DNA of 64,000 nt from Trematomus loennbergii (lineage: Eukaryota > Chordata > Actinopteri > Perciformes > Nototheniidae). Below, piece by piece: positions 36,020 through 48,837 of the stretch. The DNA lies in contig JAAOOA010000350.1 of assembly GCA_012861695.1 (NCBI GenBank), positions 178,501 through 242,500 of the forward strand, read 5' to 3'. The translations under genes and the position numbers were made by a program. Under the pieces are notes generated by a model. The model was not told the DNA's origin. It saw only the letters and a list, made by a program, of their open reading frames with translations, and ran no database searches. The first letter of the stretch is position 1; the number at the start of each line of letters is the position of its first letter.

Positions 36020-36705
36020 GAGGGAAAAGTACTCAGGTATTGTCCTTGAGTAAAAGTAGAAGTACTCAGATCTTGTACTTGAGTAAAAGTAGAAGTACTC
36101 AGATCTTGTACTTGAGTAAAAGTAGAAGTACTCAGGTCTTGTACTTGAGTAAAAGTAGAAGTACTCAGGTCTTGTACTTGAGTAAAAGTAGAAGTACTCA
36201 GGTCTTGTACTTGAGTAAAAGTAGAAGTACTCAGATCTTGTACTTGAGTAAAAGTAGAAGTACTCATGTCTTGTACTTGAGTAAAAGTAGAAGTACTCAT
36301 GTCTTGTACTTGAGTAAAAGTAGAAGTACTCAGATATTGTCCTTGAGTAAAAGTAGAAGTACTCATGTCTTGTACTTGAGTAAAAGTAGAAGTACTCATG
36401 TCTTGTACTTGAGTAAAAGTAGAAGTACTCAGGTCTTGTACTTGAGTAAAAGTAGAAGTACTCAGATCTTGTACTTGAGTAAAAGTAGAAGTACTCAGAT
36501 CGTGTACTTGAGTAAAAGTAGAAGTACTCAGATCTTGTACTTGAGTAAAAGTAGAAGTACTCAGGTCTTGAACTTGAGTAAAAGTAGAAGTACTCAGGTC
36601 TTGAACTTGAGTAAAAGTAGAAGTACTCAGATCGTGTACTTGAGTAAAAGTAGAAGTTCTCAGATCTTGTACTTGAGTAAAAGTAGAAGTACTCAGATCT
36701 TGATT
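36020..36705. repeat. 33-bp minisatellite, about 20 units
   Basis: Tandem unit TACTTGAGTAAAAGTAGAAG plus TACTCAGATCTTG, 33 bp (11 codons) long. Since the length is divisible by three and neither strand has a stop in one frame, 250-residue open frames appear on both strands. The unit resembles the ACTTGAGTAAAAGTA sequence scattered in fish genomes; a single related piece (CCTCAAGTAAAAGTAGAG) sits at about 46540, beside the 44-bp array. Confidence 0.98.
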
Positions 36706-38115
36706 TATTTATTCTTACAAAATACCCTTTGGTGCAGATAAAACACAATCATCGAACAAAGCGCGCTAATGGAGGTCCTTTTACTAAAGTGGGAACATAT
36801 CATCTTACAGAACAAAATAATACACGCTTTTAAAAAAGCACTAAAAGGTCTTTACTTATTTCAATGTTCCTTGCTGTGTAAGGGCTTCATGTATACTTTC
36901 TGTTAATGGGGAAATAGTTTTAGCACACAGAACTAGTTTTGACAACTAGAGCAGTAACTATGCTACGCTGGTGCAAAGCTATTCTTTATTCAAGTATTAC
37001 TAATATTAAACGTGTCCAAATTGCACCACTTGGGTCACCAGAAATACACCCAAAAAGTTTGAAGAGCCCTCCAGACTCCAGAAGCTTTCTCAAAGTGTGC
37101 AATTATTTATGTTATTTTCCGAACATTTTCCACAGATTGTCCTAATGCAAAGTGGTGGGGACAAAATGAAGATGAAATAAGATAAAATGTACTTTATGAA
37201 TCCCAATTTGGGGTAAAACAAAACAAGGCATGGCACATAATAACACATTTAAAGAGTAGAAATAAGCAATTCTAAAATATAAACATCTCAAAACATAAAT
37301 AGAAATAAACCAGCATTACAGAGTAAGAAAGATATACAGATGACCGGTTTGTCTGACAGATAAAAACACTATTGATTACTAATTCTCTGTGAACACAATA
37401 TACACAAAATTGGCCATTTCTAAAAGGGGACATGTTCCCAGCATCCCCAGTTTAAAGGATGCCTATGGTTGTGTTTCTGTATTGTCTCTGTGTAAGCGGC
37501 GTTGAGCCCAGGAAGAACAGCCACTGTCATGCATGAGTTAATGATAAACGGGACAAATAAATGATCAAACAAACAAACCCTGACGCTATGAACTTCTTCT
37601 GGTTGGAGTGTAGTGGAGAATAACAGTCAATTAGTGTCAAAAGTGACTGTGAGTCCTGAGGGGGAAGCTTAACGAGTTCAAATCCAGACGGAGGTCATTT
37701 TTAGAGCTCAGTGAATTCACAGAGACTTCAGTAAGGGCTTTATCTGCAGCTGCTTTCTGTCTCAGGGTCTGATTCATATAAAGATATTGCTCTAATGATA
37801 TTAGGGCACGAACATGATCCTAGACTTTTGTACCTTTAGGGCAATTTCACCCTATTTTAGCATCTGATTGAAATCATCATCGTGTAAAAGTATGAATAAT
37901 TTGCTCTGTGTAGTGAGAACAGTGTCAGAGAGGAAAATAACAATTCGATGTTGAGAGTGACCAGGTGCACAGAGAGCATTTAGACGTCATAGAGAGAAAC
38001 CGTATTTGGGATTTAATGTGTCATTTGTACGGAGACCGACAGGTGCTTCAACGGCGAGACGATGCAAATATAAAAACACACATTTTTCAAAACACATGCA
38101 AGTGAAACAAAAATG
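36706..38115. other. unannotated spacer
   Basis: AT-rich, no gene or clear element recognised. Confidence 0.4.
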
Positions 38116-38117
38116 AT

Positions 38118-38640
38118 GCTAGGTAGCTAATGTTGGGCTATAAAGGAACTACAGCACGGTCACATGACTTCACGTCACCACCGCTAAGCTAAAGGAGGCT
38201 AATGTTGGGCTATAAAGGAACTACAGCACGGTCACATGACTTCACGTCACCACCGCTAAGCTAAAGGAGGCTAATGTTGGGCTATAAAGGAACTACAGCA
38301 CGGTCACATGACTTCACGTCACCACCGCTAAGCTAAAGGTGGCTAATGTTGGGCTATAAAGGAACTACAGCACGGTCACATGACTTCACGTCACCACCGC
38401 TAAGCTAAAGGAGGCTAATGTTGGGCTATAAAGGAACTACAGCACGGTCACATGACTTCACGTCACCACGCTAAGCTAAAGGAGGCTAATGTTGGGCTAT
38501 AAAGGAACTACAGCACGGTCACATGACTTCACGTCACCACCGCTAAGCTAAAGGCGGCTAATGTTGGGCTATAAAGGAACTACAGCACGGTCACATGACT
38601 TCACGTCACCACCGCTAAGCTAAAGGCGGCTAATGCTGGG
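38118..38640. repeat. 72-bp minisatellite, about 7 units
   Basis: Tandem 72-bp units containing GGCTATAAAGGAACTACAGC and ACATGACTTCACGTCACCAC. Units differ mainly at the GGAGG/GGTGG/GGCGG junction, and one has lost a base near 38470. Paralogue of the two-unit array at 28978. Each unit carries the short motif CACGTCA, which resembles half of a CRE/ATF site; this is only a sequence resemblance. Confidence 0.97.
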
Positions 38641-39585
38641 CGTGATGACGTTTAGTCGTCTCATTTAGACACTTCTTAGCAACATCCGTTTTTAAATCCA
38701 CCAGTGACGTATTTTATGTTGTAGAACAAACATCTCTTCAACTTGTGTTAACCACAGACCTTATTTCAGGATAACAACTTAACACTTACCTGCTGAAATT
38801 CACACACTGCACAGAGTTTACAGTATTTAATTTGGCGGTGCACTTAGAATTGTCCCCGACGTGAGACACAGCAGTCCTGCTGACTGCAGCCGAGTCGTGC
38901 CGGATGTTTAATTCCCACTGGGTCTAATATACTGAGCAGTGAGTTCTGAATAAAAGCACAGACAGAAGTGGTGACCGCTGGTTTGTGATAGGACTTTAAA
39001 ACACTTTAAACTGAGATAGGTGGCTCGTTAGTGCTGCCACGCTCATGTCCACAATGCATCTCACGGACTATTGGTCCCGTTTCAGATTTCTGCTTTCATC
39101 TGACATGATAGTTTCAGACAGTGGAGAAACCAGAGAAGCTTCTGAGTGTGTGAAGGAGCCACGGTCCAATATATGATTAAATCAGCAGAAATAAACACAG
39201 TCAGTTGTACCTCACATCCCCGTTCTCCACATGGAGGATATGTACTGAACACAGATACATTTGTGTAGCTCCAAGTTTGCAGAAAGTGAATTTAAAGTCG
39301 TTTTTATGCACACACATTCTTGTTTCTCTCTACCTCCCTTTTTGTGAACAAATGTGTTGAACCTGGTGAAGGAAAAGCTGAATAAACCATCCGAGAACAG
39401 GTGTGTCGTATCGTGATGTTGAATAAACAGCAGGATTATTACCCGGTTGGATTGGGTTGCTCGCAATAAATGTCAGTTTTAAATGGGCAGTTTAATCTTG
39501 AAAATAGAGACTCGTTGCTCTGCTTTTTTTATCACACAAGATTAGGTCAGAACCCTAGAGAGGGCGACGAGAAAGAACAGTACAT
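38641..39585. other. unannotated spacer
   Basis: No gene recognised. The segment 38660-38780 (AGCAACATCCGTTTTTAAAT, CTTGTGTTAACCACAGACCT) recurs in part at 42010-42050 and 50505-50560 and may be a dispersed DNA-transposon fragment. Confidence 0.4.
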
Positions 39586-39589
39586 TTTA

Positions 39590-40060
39590 TTTAGAGAGTG
39601 CTTTTAAAAGGCGCTCAGAGATACTTATAGATATTAAAATTCATAAATCAGAGGGTGGTTTTGGTGATGTGCTTGATATGGTTTTCAAAGGAGAGGTTGC
39701 TGTCAAAATGACTCAGAGGTTGCGGATGTATGGGGAGGGGGACGGAGTGTGAAATGTGAGGGATTTTTTGGGTGAGGGATTTGTCCGATTTATCACAGTT
39801 GAGTGTGAGGAGGTTGTTTTGCATCCAGGATTTTTATTTCAATGAGGTGAAAGTGGAAAGGGTTGCAGTGATGGATTTTGTTGAGATGTAGAGTTGGACA
39901 TCGTCAGCGTAGCAGTGGAAGTGGAGTTAGATGATAAAGAGGACAGGACTGAACACAGAACCCTGAGGGACGCCTTGGGACACTGGAGCAGGAGAGGAGG
40001 TGCAGGCGTTGATGTGGATGAGCTGTTTGTGAGTTCAACTTTAGCCAGGAGAGGCCAGTG
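39590..40060 (-). mobile_element. L2-like LINE reverse-transcriptase fragment
   Basis: The minus strand encodes Q-G-V-P-Q-G-S-V-F-S-P-V-L-F-I (about 39970-39930), then C-Y-A-D-D-V-Q-L-Y (catalytic YADD at 39911-39900), then K-S-W-M-Q-N-N-L-L-T-L-N-C-D-K-S (about 39835-39785). This order is that of the RT palm in L2/Maui-type fish LINEs. The frame is broken by a stop and small deletions; about 20-25 residues are missing between L-F-I and the YADD block. A dead fragment. Confidence 0.82.
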
Positions 40061-40112
40061 ATATTATTTCCTCTGCTTAATAGTCTAGTTGCCAGCACTG
40101 TGAACCTGGAAA

Positions 40113-40665
40113 TGTTGAGACCCCAACGTTTTACGATAGAAATGTATATTAGGATCCCCAGCACATAGAAACTGCTGGATGATAACTTGCATATGTTGGG
40201 CCATTTGCAACATTAACATAAGTTGCATTAATTCAAATTAATGGCATTTATAGCTTATGTTAACAACAGTTAAAAAAAATGGTTTTGCCGATTTGGACAG
40301 TTTTGGAGGTGATTGAGGATGCTGAGTTGATTTCTGACATTTTCAGGTTCAAAGAAGGCAGTTTTCACCAGAAAGTGGCCTCTCTGTGGGCGGATTATGA
40401 CTACCATGAGTAGATATGTTTTATCCTGAAAATGTCAGAAATTAACTCAGCATCCTCAATAACCTCCAAAATCATTCTCCCTAAACTGTCCAAATCGGCC
40501 AAGACATTTTTTACCAAGTCAACATAAGCTATAATACTAATAATGCTAATAAACACAACTAATTTGGCCAATTGCCCAACATATGCAGGTTAGCATCCTG
40601 CAGTGTCTATGATCTGGAGACGCTACTATACATTTCTATCATAAAACGTTGGGGTACTGGGTTCA
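40113..40665. mobile_element. MITE family M3, copy 2
   Basis: Inverted termini of about 100 bp: TGTTGAGACCCCAACGTTTT at the left, and its reverse complement ending CGTTGGGGTACTGG at the right, both including the TCCCCAGCACATAGAAACTG block or its inverse. Same family as 22754-23461, but with an uninterrupted right arm. An internal inverted pair (TTCTGACATTTTCAGG and CCTGAAAATGTCAGAA) forms a second stem. No coding frame. Confidence 0.85.
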
Positions 40666-41430
40666 AAATAAGACTATGAGCTACAAATAGACTATGAGTA
40701 TACAACCACTAATATTGCACTTCATAAAGTACATTACACCACTGCCATCCCTCCACCATAAATAATGAGTTCAGTTTTAATTGTGAAGCAGCGGAAAGTG
40801 CTATCAGTAATGAGAGCGACATGCATGCAGAGTTCCCCCTACAACCTTACAGGGATTTCAATAAAGCGTGAACGTCAGCAAGTTGAGAAATAGCCTCTTA
40901 TCATTTGTTCATGCCATATTTCTGTCACGTAAACTCCCACCAACCTCATTTATCTTCTGATTCCCTCATCATCACCAGAACATATGCCGCCCTCCTCTTT
41001 GCAATTACAGCGGAAAACCGTGTTTCTGAGTTAAAAAAACAAGTTAATTACCGTGGAGAGAAAGGCCCGGTGGACAGCACTTTACTCACAGTTTAAAGCT
41101 TTCAGGTTTGATTAATGTGTTATGTATGCTGCTTTGAATTCACGTTCCTGCTGTGTGACTGAATATTCAGCCTCTTTGTGAGATAAATGTTCATGCTGGA
41201 TTTTAAAATGTGGTACTGCTGAATGTGTGATGTTGCAGATACAGTATGAATATTCTGCTGCACACAGGATTAAAGTCAGCCTTAATTCAATTTAACGCAC
41301 CGGATAAAATGCAAATTAATCATCCAGTTGAAGCGCTAGCGGCTCTGTAAACAATAAGTCATTTTGGTCACAGCCATCTGCAGCTGGGGGAAATGGGCAT
41401 GAATCACAAAGGAGGACATTTTTTATTTAT
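40666..41430. other. unannotated spacer
   Basis: No recognisable feature. Confidence 0.4.
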
Positions 41431-41444
41431 TTTTGTCGGGTCTC

Positions 41445-41790
41445 TTGGTGTAGACTGTTATGCAATGAGGAATGTATGGTGGCCCTGAAGGTCAAAATAA
41501 GAATATCTGATTTCCTTTTCATTGTAAAGTGTCTTTGAGCACCTGAAAAAGCACTTAGAAATTAAATGTATTATTATTATTATTATTAATAAACCATTTG
41601 ACAAATCTGCCAGAAATCCAAATAACATTTTAGTTTTTTTTGTCGTTAATTAACTCAGCAAACATGGTGTAGACTGTTATGCAATGAGCAATGTACGGTG
41701 GCCCTGAAGGTCAACATAATAACACATTTCCCAAAGCACTTATGTTTTTTTCACTCCTATTGACAAGAAGCAGCAAATCTGCCAAAAATC
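41445..41790. repeat. imperfect tandem duplication with a LINE tail in one copy
   Basis: GGTGTAGACTGTTATGCAAT plus the following GTGGCCCTGAAGGTCAA occurs at about 41449 and again at about 41671. Only the first copy contains TTGTAAAGTGTCTTTGAGCA and a (ATT)n tail (41523-41592), the typical 3' end of an L2-like LINE. The LINE tail therefore seems to have landed after the duplication. Confidence 0.6.
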
Positions 41791-42189
41791 CAAATAAAGT
41801 TTAGTTGTTTTGGTGTTCATTGGCTCATAACTAATCAGTCAGCGCTATGCATGATGGGACATGTGGTCCAATATGAGCTCAAAATAAGACGTAAACAGAG
41901 TTGAAGGGCTATCGTATTTCTGTGTTGGACCCTGAAGGCAGCATCTCCCTTGTTCCCTCCATAAAAAAACAATGAATTTTCCATTGGATTATTGCAGAAC
42001 ATAATCTGTGGTAAAAAGCTTGTGTTAACCACTGGCCTTATTTCAGTATAACAACCAAAAACACATTCAGAAAACCATTGACCTCCAGACCAGGGGACTT
42101 TGAGCGTTTGCAGACCATTTACATGCACTAACACCTTTATAACACACACTACAGGAGAGGGAACAGCACAACAGAAAGTATAAAAGGGC

Positions 42190-42945
42190 CTCTTTAAAGG
42201 GGACCTATCATGCAAAATGCACTTGTGTACGTCTTTTCTACATGAATATGTGTCCCCGGTGTTCCAGGGAACTCACCAAGTGTCAGAAAACACAACCCTC
42301 TCTATTTTCCTCCATACCCAAATCTCTAAAAAAGGGGCTGCAACGGATCTGATAAAAACTGATCCAGATTTGAACACTGTCCTGACGTCAGGACGGTGGC
42401 GCAACGGCTATTGGGCCAACTCCACCAATCAGGAGGAGACAGCCACGGCCATTGCCGTTAGAAAGCGCTGGAGACGCTGTAGTACATATGCCAGGCCTGT
42501 AGATGGTGCTGTTCTCACTGAATCTGCCCAGAGCTAGAAATGGTCAAATTGAGCAAAATGAGGCATGGCTAAAATGCATGATCTGTTTGGTATTTAAAAA
42601 AAAAAAAAGTATAAATATGCCTTATATAGGTATGGCCCTACACTATATTATTCAAATATAGCATGATATGGTACCGAGCCCCAGGGCTGAATTATTAAAG
42701 ACCGTGGTACCATTAAGCTCCGACGTTATCGGTTGGTACTGGAGACATGTCAAAAAGATATCTCATATTATTGCTACACAAACATTATATTTCAGTTTTA
42801 GTGTCGCCAACTCTGTTTCTAATCTGCAAAAAGACTGCAAAATGCGTCTATGATTATTTTAGTATTTTCGATCTTTCCAATCCAGACGAGAGATCTCTCT
42901 CCCTCGTCTGTGTGCGAGGGGGCGGGGCGGTAGGTCCACTTTAAA
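42190..42945. mobile_element. MITE family M2, copy 2 (possibly composite)
   Basis: The left end TTTAAAGGGGACCTATCATG and inner CAAAATGCACTTGTGTACGT match the copy at 17300. A matching inverted end (GTAGGTCCACTTTAAAGC) lies at 42930-42947. The stretch in between (42660-42925) does not resemble the first copy and may be a further insertion. Confidence 0.45.
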
Positions 42946-43672
42946 GCAGAAATAGCACTTTAACGAAAACGTTTTTTAAAAGTAAGCTGGTTTTGTAATT
43001 AAATAAGGTGCAGTAACATTGTATAAGGGTGCTTGAAGGTTATAAGAATAATAACAACCACTCACATTTCCTATAGATGCTCCTCTGGGAGAATTCAATA
43101 GAAAGTAATGGCTGCCTAATCCAGATGTGGATGACGGAGGATCGGAGGATTCCAGTAAGATCCTGGAGATAAAAGAGATGAAAATATATCAAATATGATA
43201 ACGGTGATTTGTGGATTTATGATATTGAAAGCTGTATAACTACACAAACAATTTAGCTTTGAGCTACTTTCCATCCGCAGTCCCTCACATAAAGCATTAA
43301 GAAAATGAAAATTACAAACATAGCAGTACAAATACATAAAATGCTAGAAAAGTGCAAGTGTAAGAGTAGAAAACCCAAGTATTTAGGACATGGCAATACA
43401 ATATATCTGCATCGATACATAAGCCTACATTTAAGCCTACGGGCTCTGGAGGTGGACGAGTGAAAGGAATGAAGGAAAGTTGTTGCCGCCCGAAGGAAGA
43501 CAAGGCAGAGATGAATGCGTTTAATAAAACTCAGAGATACCGAGCCTCCGGAGGAAACACACAACACGTTATCTTTATCTCTGTTTAACAAACATTGCTG
43601 TAGAAGGTGCCGGAGACGAGTCAGCTATTTCCTTCTGTCCCACTCTGGACAATGCATATAGTATTTAGTATT
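42946..43672. other. unannotated spacer
   Basis: No recognisable feature. Confidence 0.4.
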
Positions 43673-43684
43673 TATAAGTATATA

Positions 43685-43744
43685 TAAGAGAGGTAGAGAG
43701 ATAGAGAGAGAGAGAGGTAGATAGAGGTAGAGAGAGAGAGGGGT

Positions 43745-43812
<68 letters not shown>

Positions 43813-43848
43813 GATAGAGGTAGAGAGAGGGGTAGAGAGAGAGAGAGA

Positions 43849-43939
<91 letters not shown>

Positions 43940-43945
43940 AGAGGG
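43685..43945. repeat. (GA)n microsatellite
   Basis: GA array with GGTAGA interruptions. The Ser-Leu frames on the opposite strand are artefacts. Confidence 0.98.
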
Positions 43946-44221
43946 AACCAGACTGTAAATATAAGGAAAACACAGTGGACACTAATTAGAAGAACGCAGC
44001 AATGTAGAGACAACTAAACATGATCTTAAAATATATTTTAACATATATTTTATACATATTTTGGAATTATTATTTGTATTCATTTCTGCTGATGGGGGGC
44101 TGTCAGCCACCTGCCCCTATTGACGAGTCACCACTGACTATTCTTACCATTATTTTCATTCTTCAATTGTAATATACATTTTATTTTAATTTAGCTGAAT
44201 GTATAGGATCATATTACAGAA

Positions 44222-46160
44222 TACAGGTCATAGTACAGGTCATAGTACAGGTCATAGGACAGGTCATAGGACAGTTCATAGGACAGGTCATAGTACAGGT
44301 CATAGTACAGGTCATAGGACAGGTCATAGTACAGGTCATAGTACAGTTCATAGTACAGGTCATAGTACAGGTCATAGTACAGTTCATAGTACAGGTCATA
44401 GTACAGGTCATAGTACAGGTCATAGTACAGTTCATAGTACAGGTCATAGGACAGGTCATAGTACAGGTCATAGGACAGGTCATAGTACAGGTCATAGTAC
44501 CGTTCATAGGACAGGTCATAGTACAGGTCATAGTACAGGTCATAGTACAGGTCATAGTACAGATCATAGTACAGATCAAAGTACAGTTCATAGTACCGTT
44601 CATAGGACAGGTCATAGTACAGGTCATAGTACAGGTCATAGTACAGGTCATAGTACAGGTCATAGTACAGATCATAGTACAGATCAAAGTACAGGTCATA
44701 GTACCGTTCATAGGACAGGTCATAGTACAGGTCATAGTACAGTTCATAGTACAGGTCATAGGACAGGTCATAGTACAGTTCATAGGACAGGTCATAGTAC
44801 AGTTCATAGGACAGGTCATAGTACAGGTCATAGTACAGTTCATAGTACAGGTCATAGTACAGGTCATAGTACAGTTCATAGTACAGGTCATAGGACAGGT
44901 CATAGGACAGGTCATAGGACAGGTCATAGTACAGGTCATAGTACAGGTCATAGTACCGTTCATAGTACAGGTCATAGTACCGTTCATAGGACAGGTCATA
45001 GTACAGGTCATAGTACAGGTCATAGGACAGGTCATAGTACCGTTCATAGGACAGGTCATAGTACAGTTCATAGGACAGGTCATAGTACAGTTCATAGTAC
45101 AGGTCATAGGACAGGTCATAGTACAGGTCATAGGACAGGTCATAGTACCGTTCATAGGACAGGTCATAGTACCGTTCATAGGACAGGTCATAGTACAGTT
45201 CATAGTACAGTTCATAGGACAGGTCAAAGTACAGGTCATAGTACAGATCATAGTACAGTTCATAGGACAGGTCATAGTACAGGTCATAGTACAGTTCATA
45301 GGACAGGTCATAGTACAGGTCATAGTACAGTTCATAGTACAGGTCATAGTACAGTTCATAGTACAGGTCATAGGACAGGTCATAGTACAGGTCATAGTAC
45401 AGATCATAGGACAGATCATAGTACAGGTCATAGTACAGGTCATAGTACAGATCATAGTACAGCTCATAGTACAGATCATAGTACAGGTCATAGGACAGGT
45501 CATAGTACAGGTCATAGTACAGGTCATAGGACAGGTCTTAGTACAGGTCATAGGACAGGTCATAGTACAGGTCATAGTACAGGTCATAGGACAGGTCATA
45601 GGACAGGTCATAGGACAGGTCATAGTACAGGTCATAGTACAGGTCATAGTACAGGTCATAGTACAGGTCATAGGACAGGTCATAGTACAGGTCATAGTAC
45701 AGTTCATAGTACAGATCATAGTACAGATCATAGTACAGTTCATAGTACAGGTCATAGGACAGGTCATAGGACAGGTCATAGTACAGTTCATAGGACAGTT
45801 CATAGTACAGGTCATAGTACAGGTCATAGTACAGGTCATAGACAGGTCATAGACAGGTCATAGTACAGGTCATAGGACAGGTCATAGTACAGGTCATAGT
45901 ACAGTTCATAGTACAGATCATAGTACAGTTCATAGTACAGTTCATAGCACAGGTCATAGTACAGGTCATAGTACAGGTCATAGGACAGGTCATAGTACAG
46001 TTCATAGTACAGTTCATAGTACAGGTCATAGTACAGTTCATAGCACAGGTCATAGTACAGGTCATAGGACAGGTCATAGTACAGGTCATAGGACAGGTCA
46101 TAGTACAGTTCATAGTACAGTTCATAGCACAGTTCAAAGTACGGATCATAGTAAGGATCA
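44222..46160. repeat. 12-bp minisatellite, about 160 units
   Basis: Almost 2 kb of tandem 12-bp units CAGGTCATAGTA, with recurring variants (AGTTCATAG, AGATCATAG, GGACAGGTC). Unit length divisible by three leaves a 554-codon frame open on the plus strand and a 541-codon frame on the minus strand. Two 2-bp losses at about 45840 and 45852 break both. Variant units occur in blocks, suggesting local duplications. Confidence 0.98.
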
Positions 46161-46555
46161 TATCAAAGTGAGGCTGCAGCACTGAATCATGCAAGATGAG
46201 CTTTTTGCTCAGAAGCTCAACTTTTATTTGAGAGGAAGTTTTATTATTTATTTTATAAATCTAAATGTTTATATTCTGGCTTAATCGCCGCTGCTTTTAA
46301 ATCTGAAATGTCAAGCTGACATGAGATGGAGTCTGAATAATTCAGATATCTTTTCTCCGCTTGTTTTGGAAACTGGTTGATCTTCCATCTTCCAAACTTT
46401 TCTTCAGAGCGGAAATAAATGTGGGAGGAATTCTCCAGTCAAGGAAACACAGGACATTTATATATATATACATATATATATTGTTCTAATGGAAACAACA
46501 ACAACATTAATTTCACAGTAAAAGTCCTGCATTCAAAATGTTCCTCAAGTAAAAG
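46161..46555. other. unannotated spacer
   Basis: AT-rich link between two minisatellites; short TATATA run at 46460-46482. Confidence 0.4.
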
Positions 46556-46557
46556 TA

Positions 46558-47908
46558 GAGAGGAGAGCTGGAGCTTTGATGGAGTCAGGACTCAGAGAGA
46601 CACGAGGAGAGCTGGAGCTTTGATGGAGTCAGGACTCAGAGAGACACGAGGAGAGCTGGACCTTTGATGGAGTCAGGACTCAGAGAGACACGAGGAGAGC
46701 TGGAGCTTTGATGGAGTCAGGACTCAGAGAGACACGAGGAGAGCTGGAGCTTTGATGGAGTCAGGACTCAGAGAGACACGATGAGAGCTGGAGCTTTGAT
46801 GGAGTCAGGACTCAAAGAGAGACACGAGGAGAGCTGGAGCTTTGATGGAGTCAGGACTCAGAGAGACACGAGGAGAGCTGGAGCTTTGATGGAGTCAGGA
46901 CTCAGAGAGAGACACGAGGAGAGCTGGAGCTTTGATGGAGTCAGGACTCAAAGAGACACGAGGAGAGCTGGAGCTTTGATGGAGTCAGGACTCAGAGAGA
47001 GACACGAGGAGAGCTGGAGCTTTGATGGAGTCAGGACTCAGAGAGACACGAGGAGAGCTGGAGCTTTGATGGAGTCAGGACTCAGAGAGACACGAGGAGA
47101 GCTGGAGCTTTGATGGAGACAGGACTCAGAGAGACACGAGGAGAGATGGAGCTTTGATGGAGTCAGGACTCAGAGAGACACGAGGAGAGCTGGAGCTTTG
47201 ATGGAGTCAGGACTCAGAGAGACACGAGGAGAGCTGGAGCTTTGATGGAGTCAGGACTCAGAGAGACACGAGGAGAGCTGGAGCTCTGATGGAGTCAGGA
47301 CTCAGAGAGAGACACGAGGAGAGCTGGAGCTTTGATGGAGTCAGGACTCAGAGAGACACGAGGAGAGCTGGAGCTTTGATGGAGTCAGGACTCAGAGAGA
47401 GACGAGGAGAGCTGGAGCTTTGATGGAGTCAGGACTCAGAGAGACACGAGGAGAGCTGGAGCTTTGATGGAGTCAGGACTCAGAGAGACACGAGGAGAGC
47501 TGGAGCTTTGATGGAGTCAGGACTCAGAGAGACACGAGGAGAGCTGGAGCTTTGATGGAGTCAGGACTCAGAGAGACACAAGGAGAGCTGGAGCTTTGAT
47601 GGAGACAGGACTCAGAGAGACACGAGGAGAGCTGGAGCTTTGATGGAGTCGGACTCAGAGAGACACGAGGAGAGCTGGAGCTTTGATGGAGTCAGGACTC
47701 AGAGAGACACGAGGAGAGCTGGAGCTTTGATGGAGTCAGGACCCAGAGAGACACGAGGAGAGCTGGAGCTTTGATGGAGTCAGGACTCAGAGAGACATGA
47801 GGAGAGCTGGAGCTTTGATGGAGTCAGGACTCAGAGAGACACGAGGAGAGCTGGAGCTTTGATGGAGTCAGGACTCAGAGAGACACGAGGAGAGCTGGAG
47901 CTTTGATA
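46558..47908. repeat. 44-bp minisatellite, about 30 units
   Basis: Tandem 44-bp unit GAGCTGGAGCTTTGATGGAG plus TCAGGACTCAGAGAGACACGAGGA. Some units have an extra GA (46 bp). A single unit of this sequence is present in the LTR-like block at 22490-22530, in inverted orientation and next to the same neighbouring sequence. The array therefore expanded from part of that element. Confidence 0.97.
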
Positions 47909-48335
47909 GCAAACACTGACGGTTTATTTGGAACTTCGGCCGGAGAATTCACAAGACATGTCACGGGCCACGAGTTGACCACACGGTTGAGATGCCACCA
48001 TCAATTCTGAAGAGCCCTCCTGTAGCTCGAGGTTTGAACTAGTTCAGAGTGTAATGATCAACATTCTTCATTAGATAGACTAAACAGCTGAGGGACACTG
48101 AATCACATTTGTTGTCTTATGGCTCGGGGTCATCTACACCCCGATAAGGATGTGTTCCAGGTGTCCCACAACAATAACTATCTCTGACCGACAGCTGCCC
48201 GGTTACAAACTGGTAACAACAACAACTTGCTTGGGCAGCCCCTCCTTAAGGGAGATAACGGCTGCTCGAGGTTGGTCAGCTGCGTCAGAGGGCGAAAGGT
48301 AAACATGTAGGGCGAAATGATTCCTGACACAAACT
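47905..48335 (-). mobile_element. LTR-like sequence, copy 2 (with expanded minisatellite)
   Basis: Inverted paralogue of 22040-22530. Shared pieces include GGCCGGAGAATTCACAAGAC (47940) and its inverse at 22440, CATCAATTCTGAAGAG, and the CCTCCTTAAGGGAGATAAC block. On the minus strand it starts TGTCAGGAATCATTTCGCCC near 48333 and has AATAAA close to the minisatellite junction. Its downstream end is replaced by the 44-bp array. Confidence 0.45.
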
Positions 48336-48830
48336 AATCTAGTAAGCAAACACTGTGATAGATAAATTAAATGAAAACTTGACGGTTGATTTTATCCTTT
48401 TTTGTGACAAACTTGTTATATTATTTAGCACTTCAGACTTTTTGATCCTTAAAGTTACTTCTGTGATATGACATGTTGAAAAGGGTTCAGAGTTATATAT
48501 TTTTATTTTGGATATAGACCATCCATGAATCTTTACTGAAATCTTAAGCGTACTCCTTTGTATTTTTTGTGTGTGCGTGTTTATATATGCAACTATATTA
48601 TATATATTATTATAAAGGTATAGGTATTCTGATTTTAGTAGTTTTCTATAGATTTGTGTGCATGTCAATGGTCTGCAAAGGCTGAAATCCTTTGTTTACT
48701 TCAGGAACATAATTACATCATTATGGAGCACTCGCGCTCCTATTGGCTAGCGCTCCAACACATAGTACTTGATAGGCTAAGGGGCGGGACATCTTAGTGG
48801 TTGACCAATCAGAGCAGACAATAAAACATA
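48336..48830. other. unannotated spacer
   Basis: No recognisable feature. Confidence 0.4.
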
Positions 48831-48837
48831 TTTTCAG

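Noticed and set aside
35962..36748. 250-residue frames on both strands
   Set aside because: 33-bp tandem repeat with no stop in one frame per strand.
41835..42215. 126-codon minus-strand frame
   Set aside because: Sequence is partly shared with repeats at 11.1 kb and 38.7 kb and runs into a MITE end; no domain.
43685..43945. Ser-Leu-rich membrane protein on the minus strand
   Set aside because: Pure (GA)n microsatellite.
44199..45863. 554-codon plus-strand and 541-codon minus-strand open frames
   Set aside because: Entirely composed of a 12-bp tandem repeat without stops. There is no start context, domain or splice signal, and indels break both at the end.
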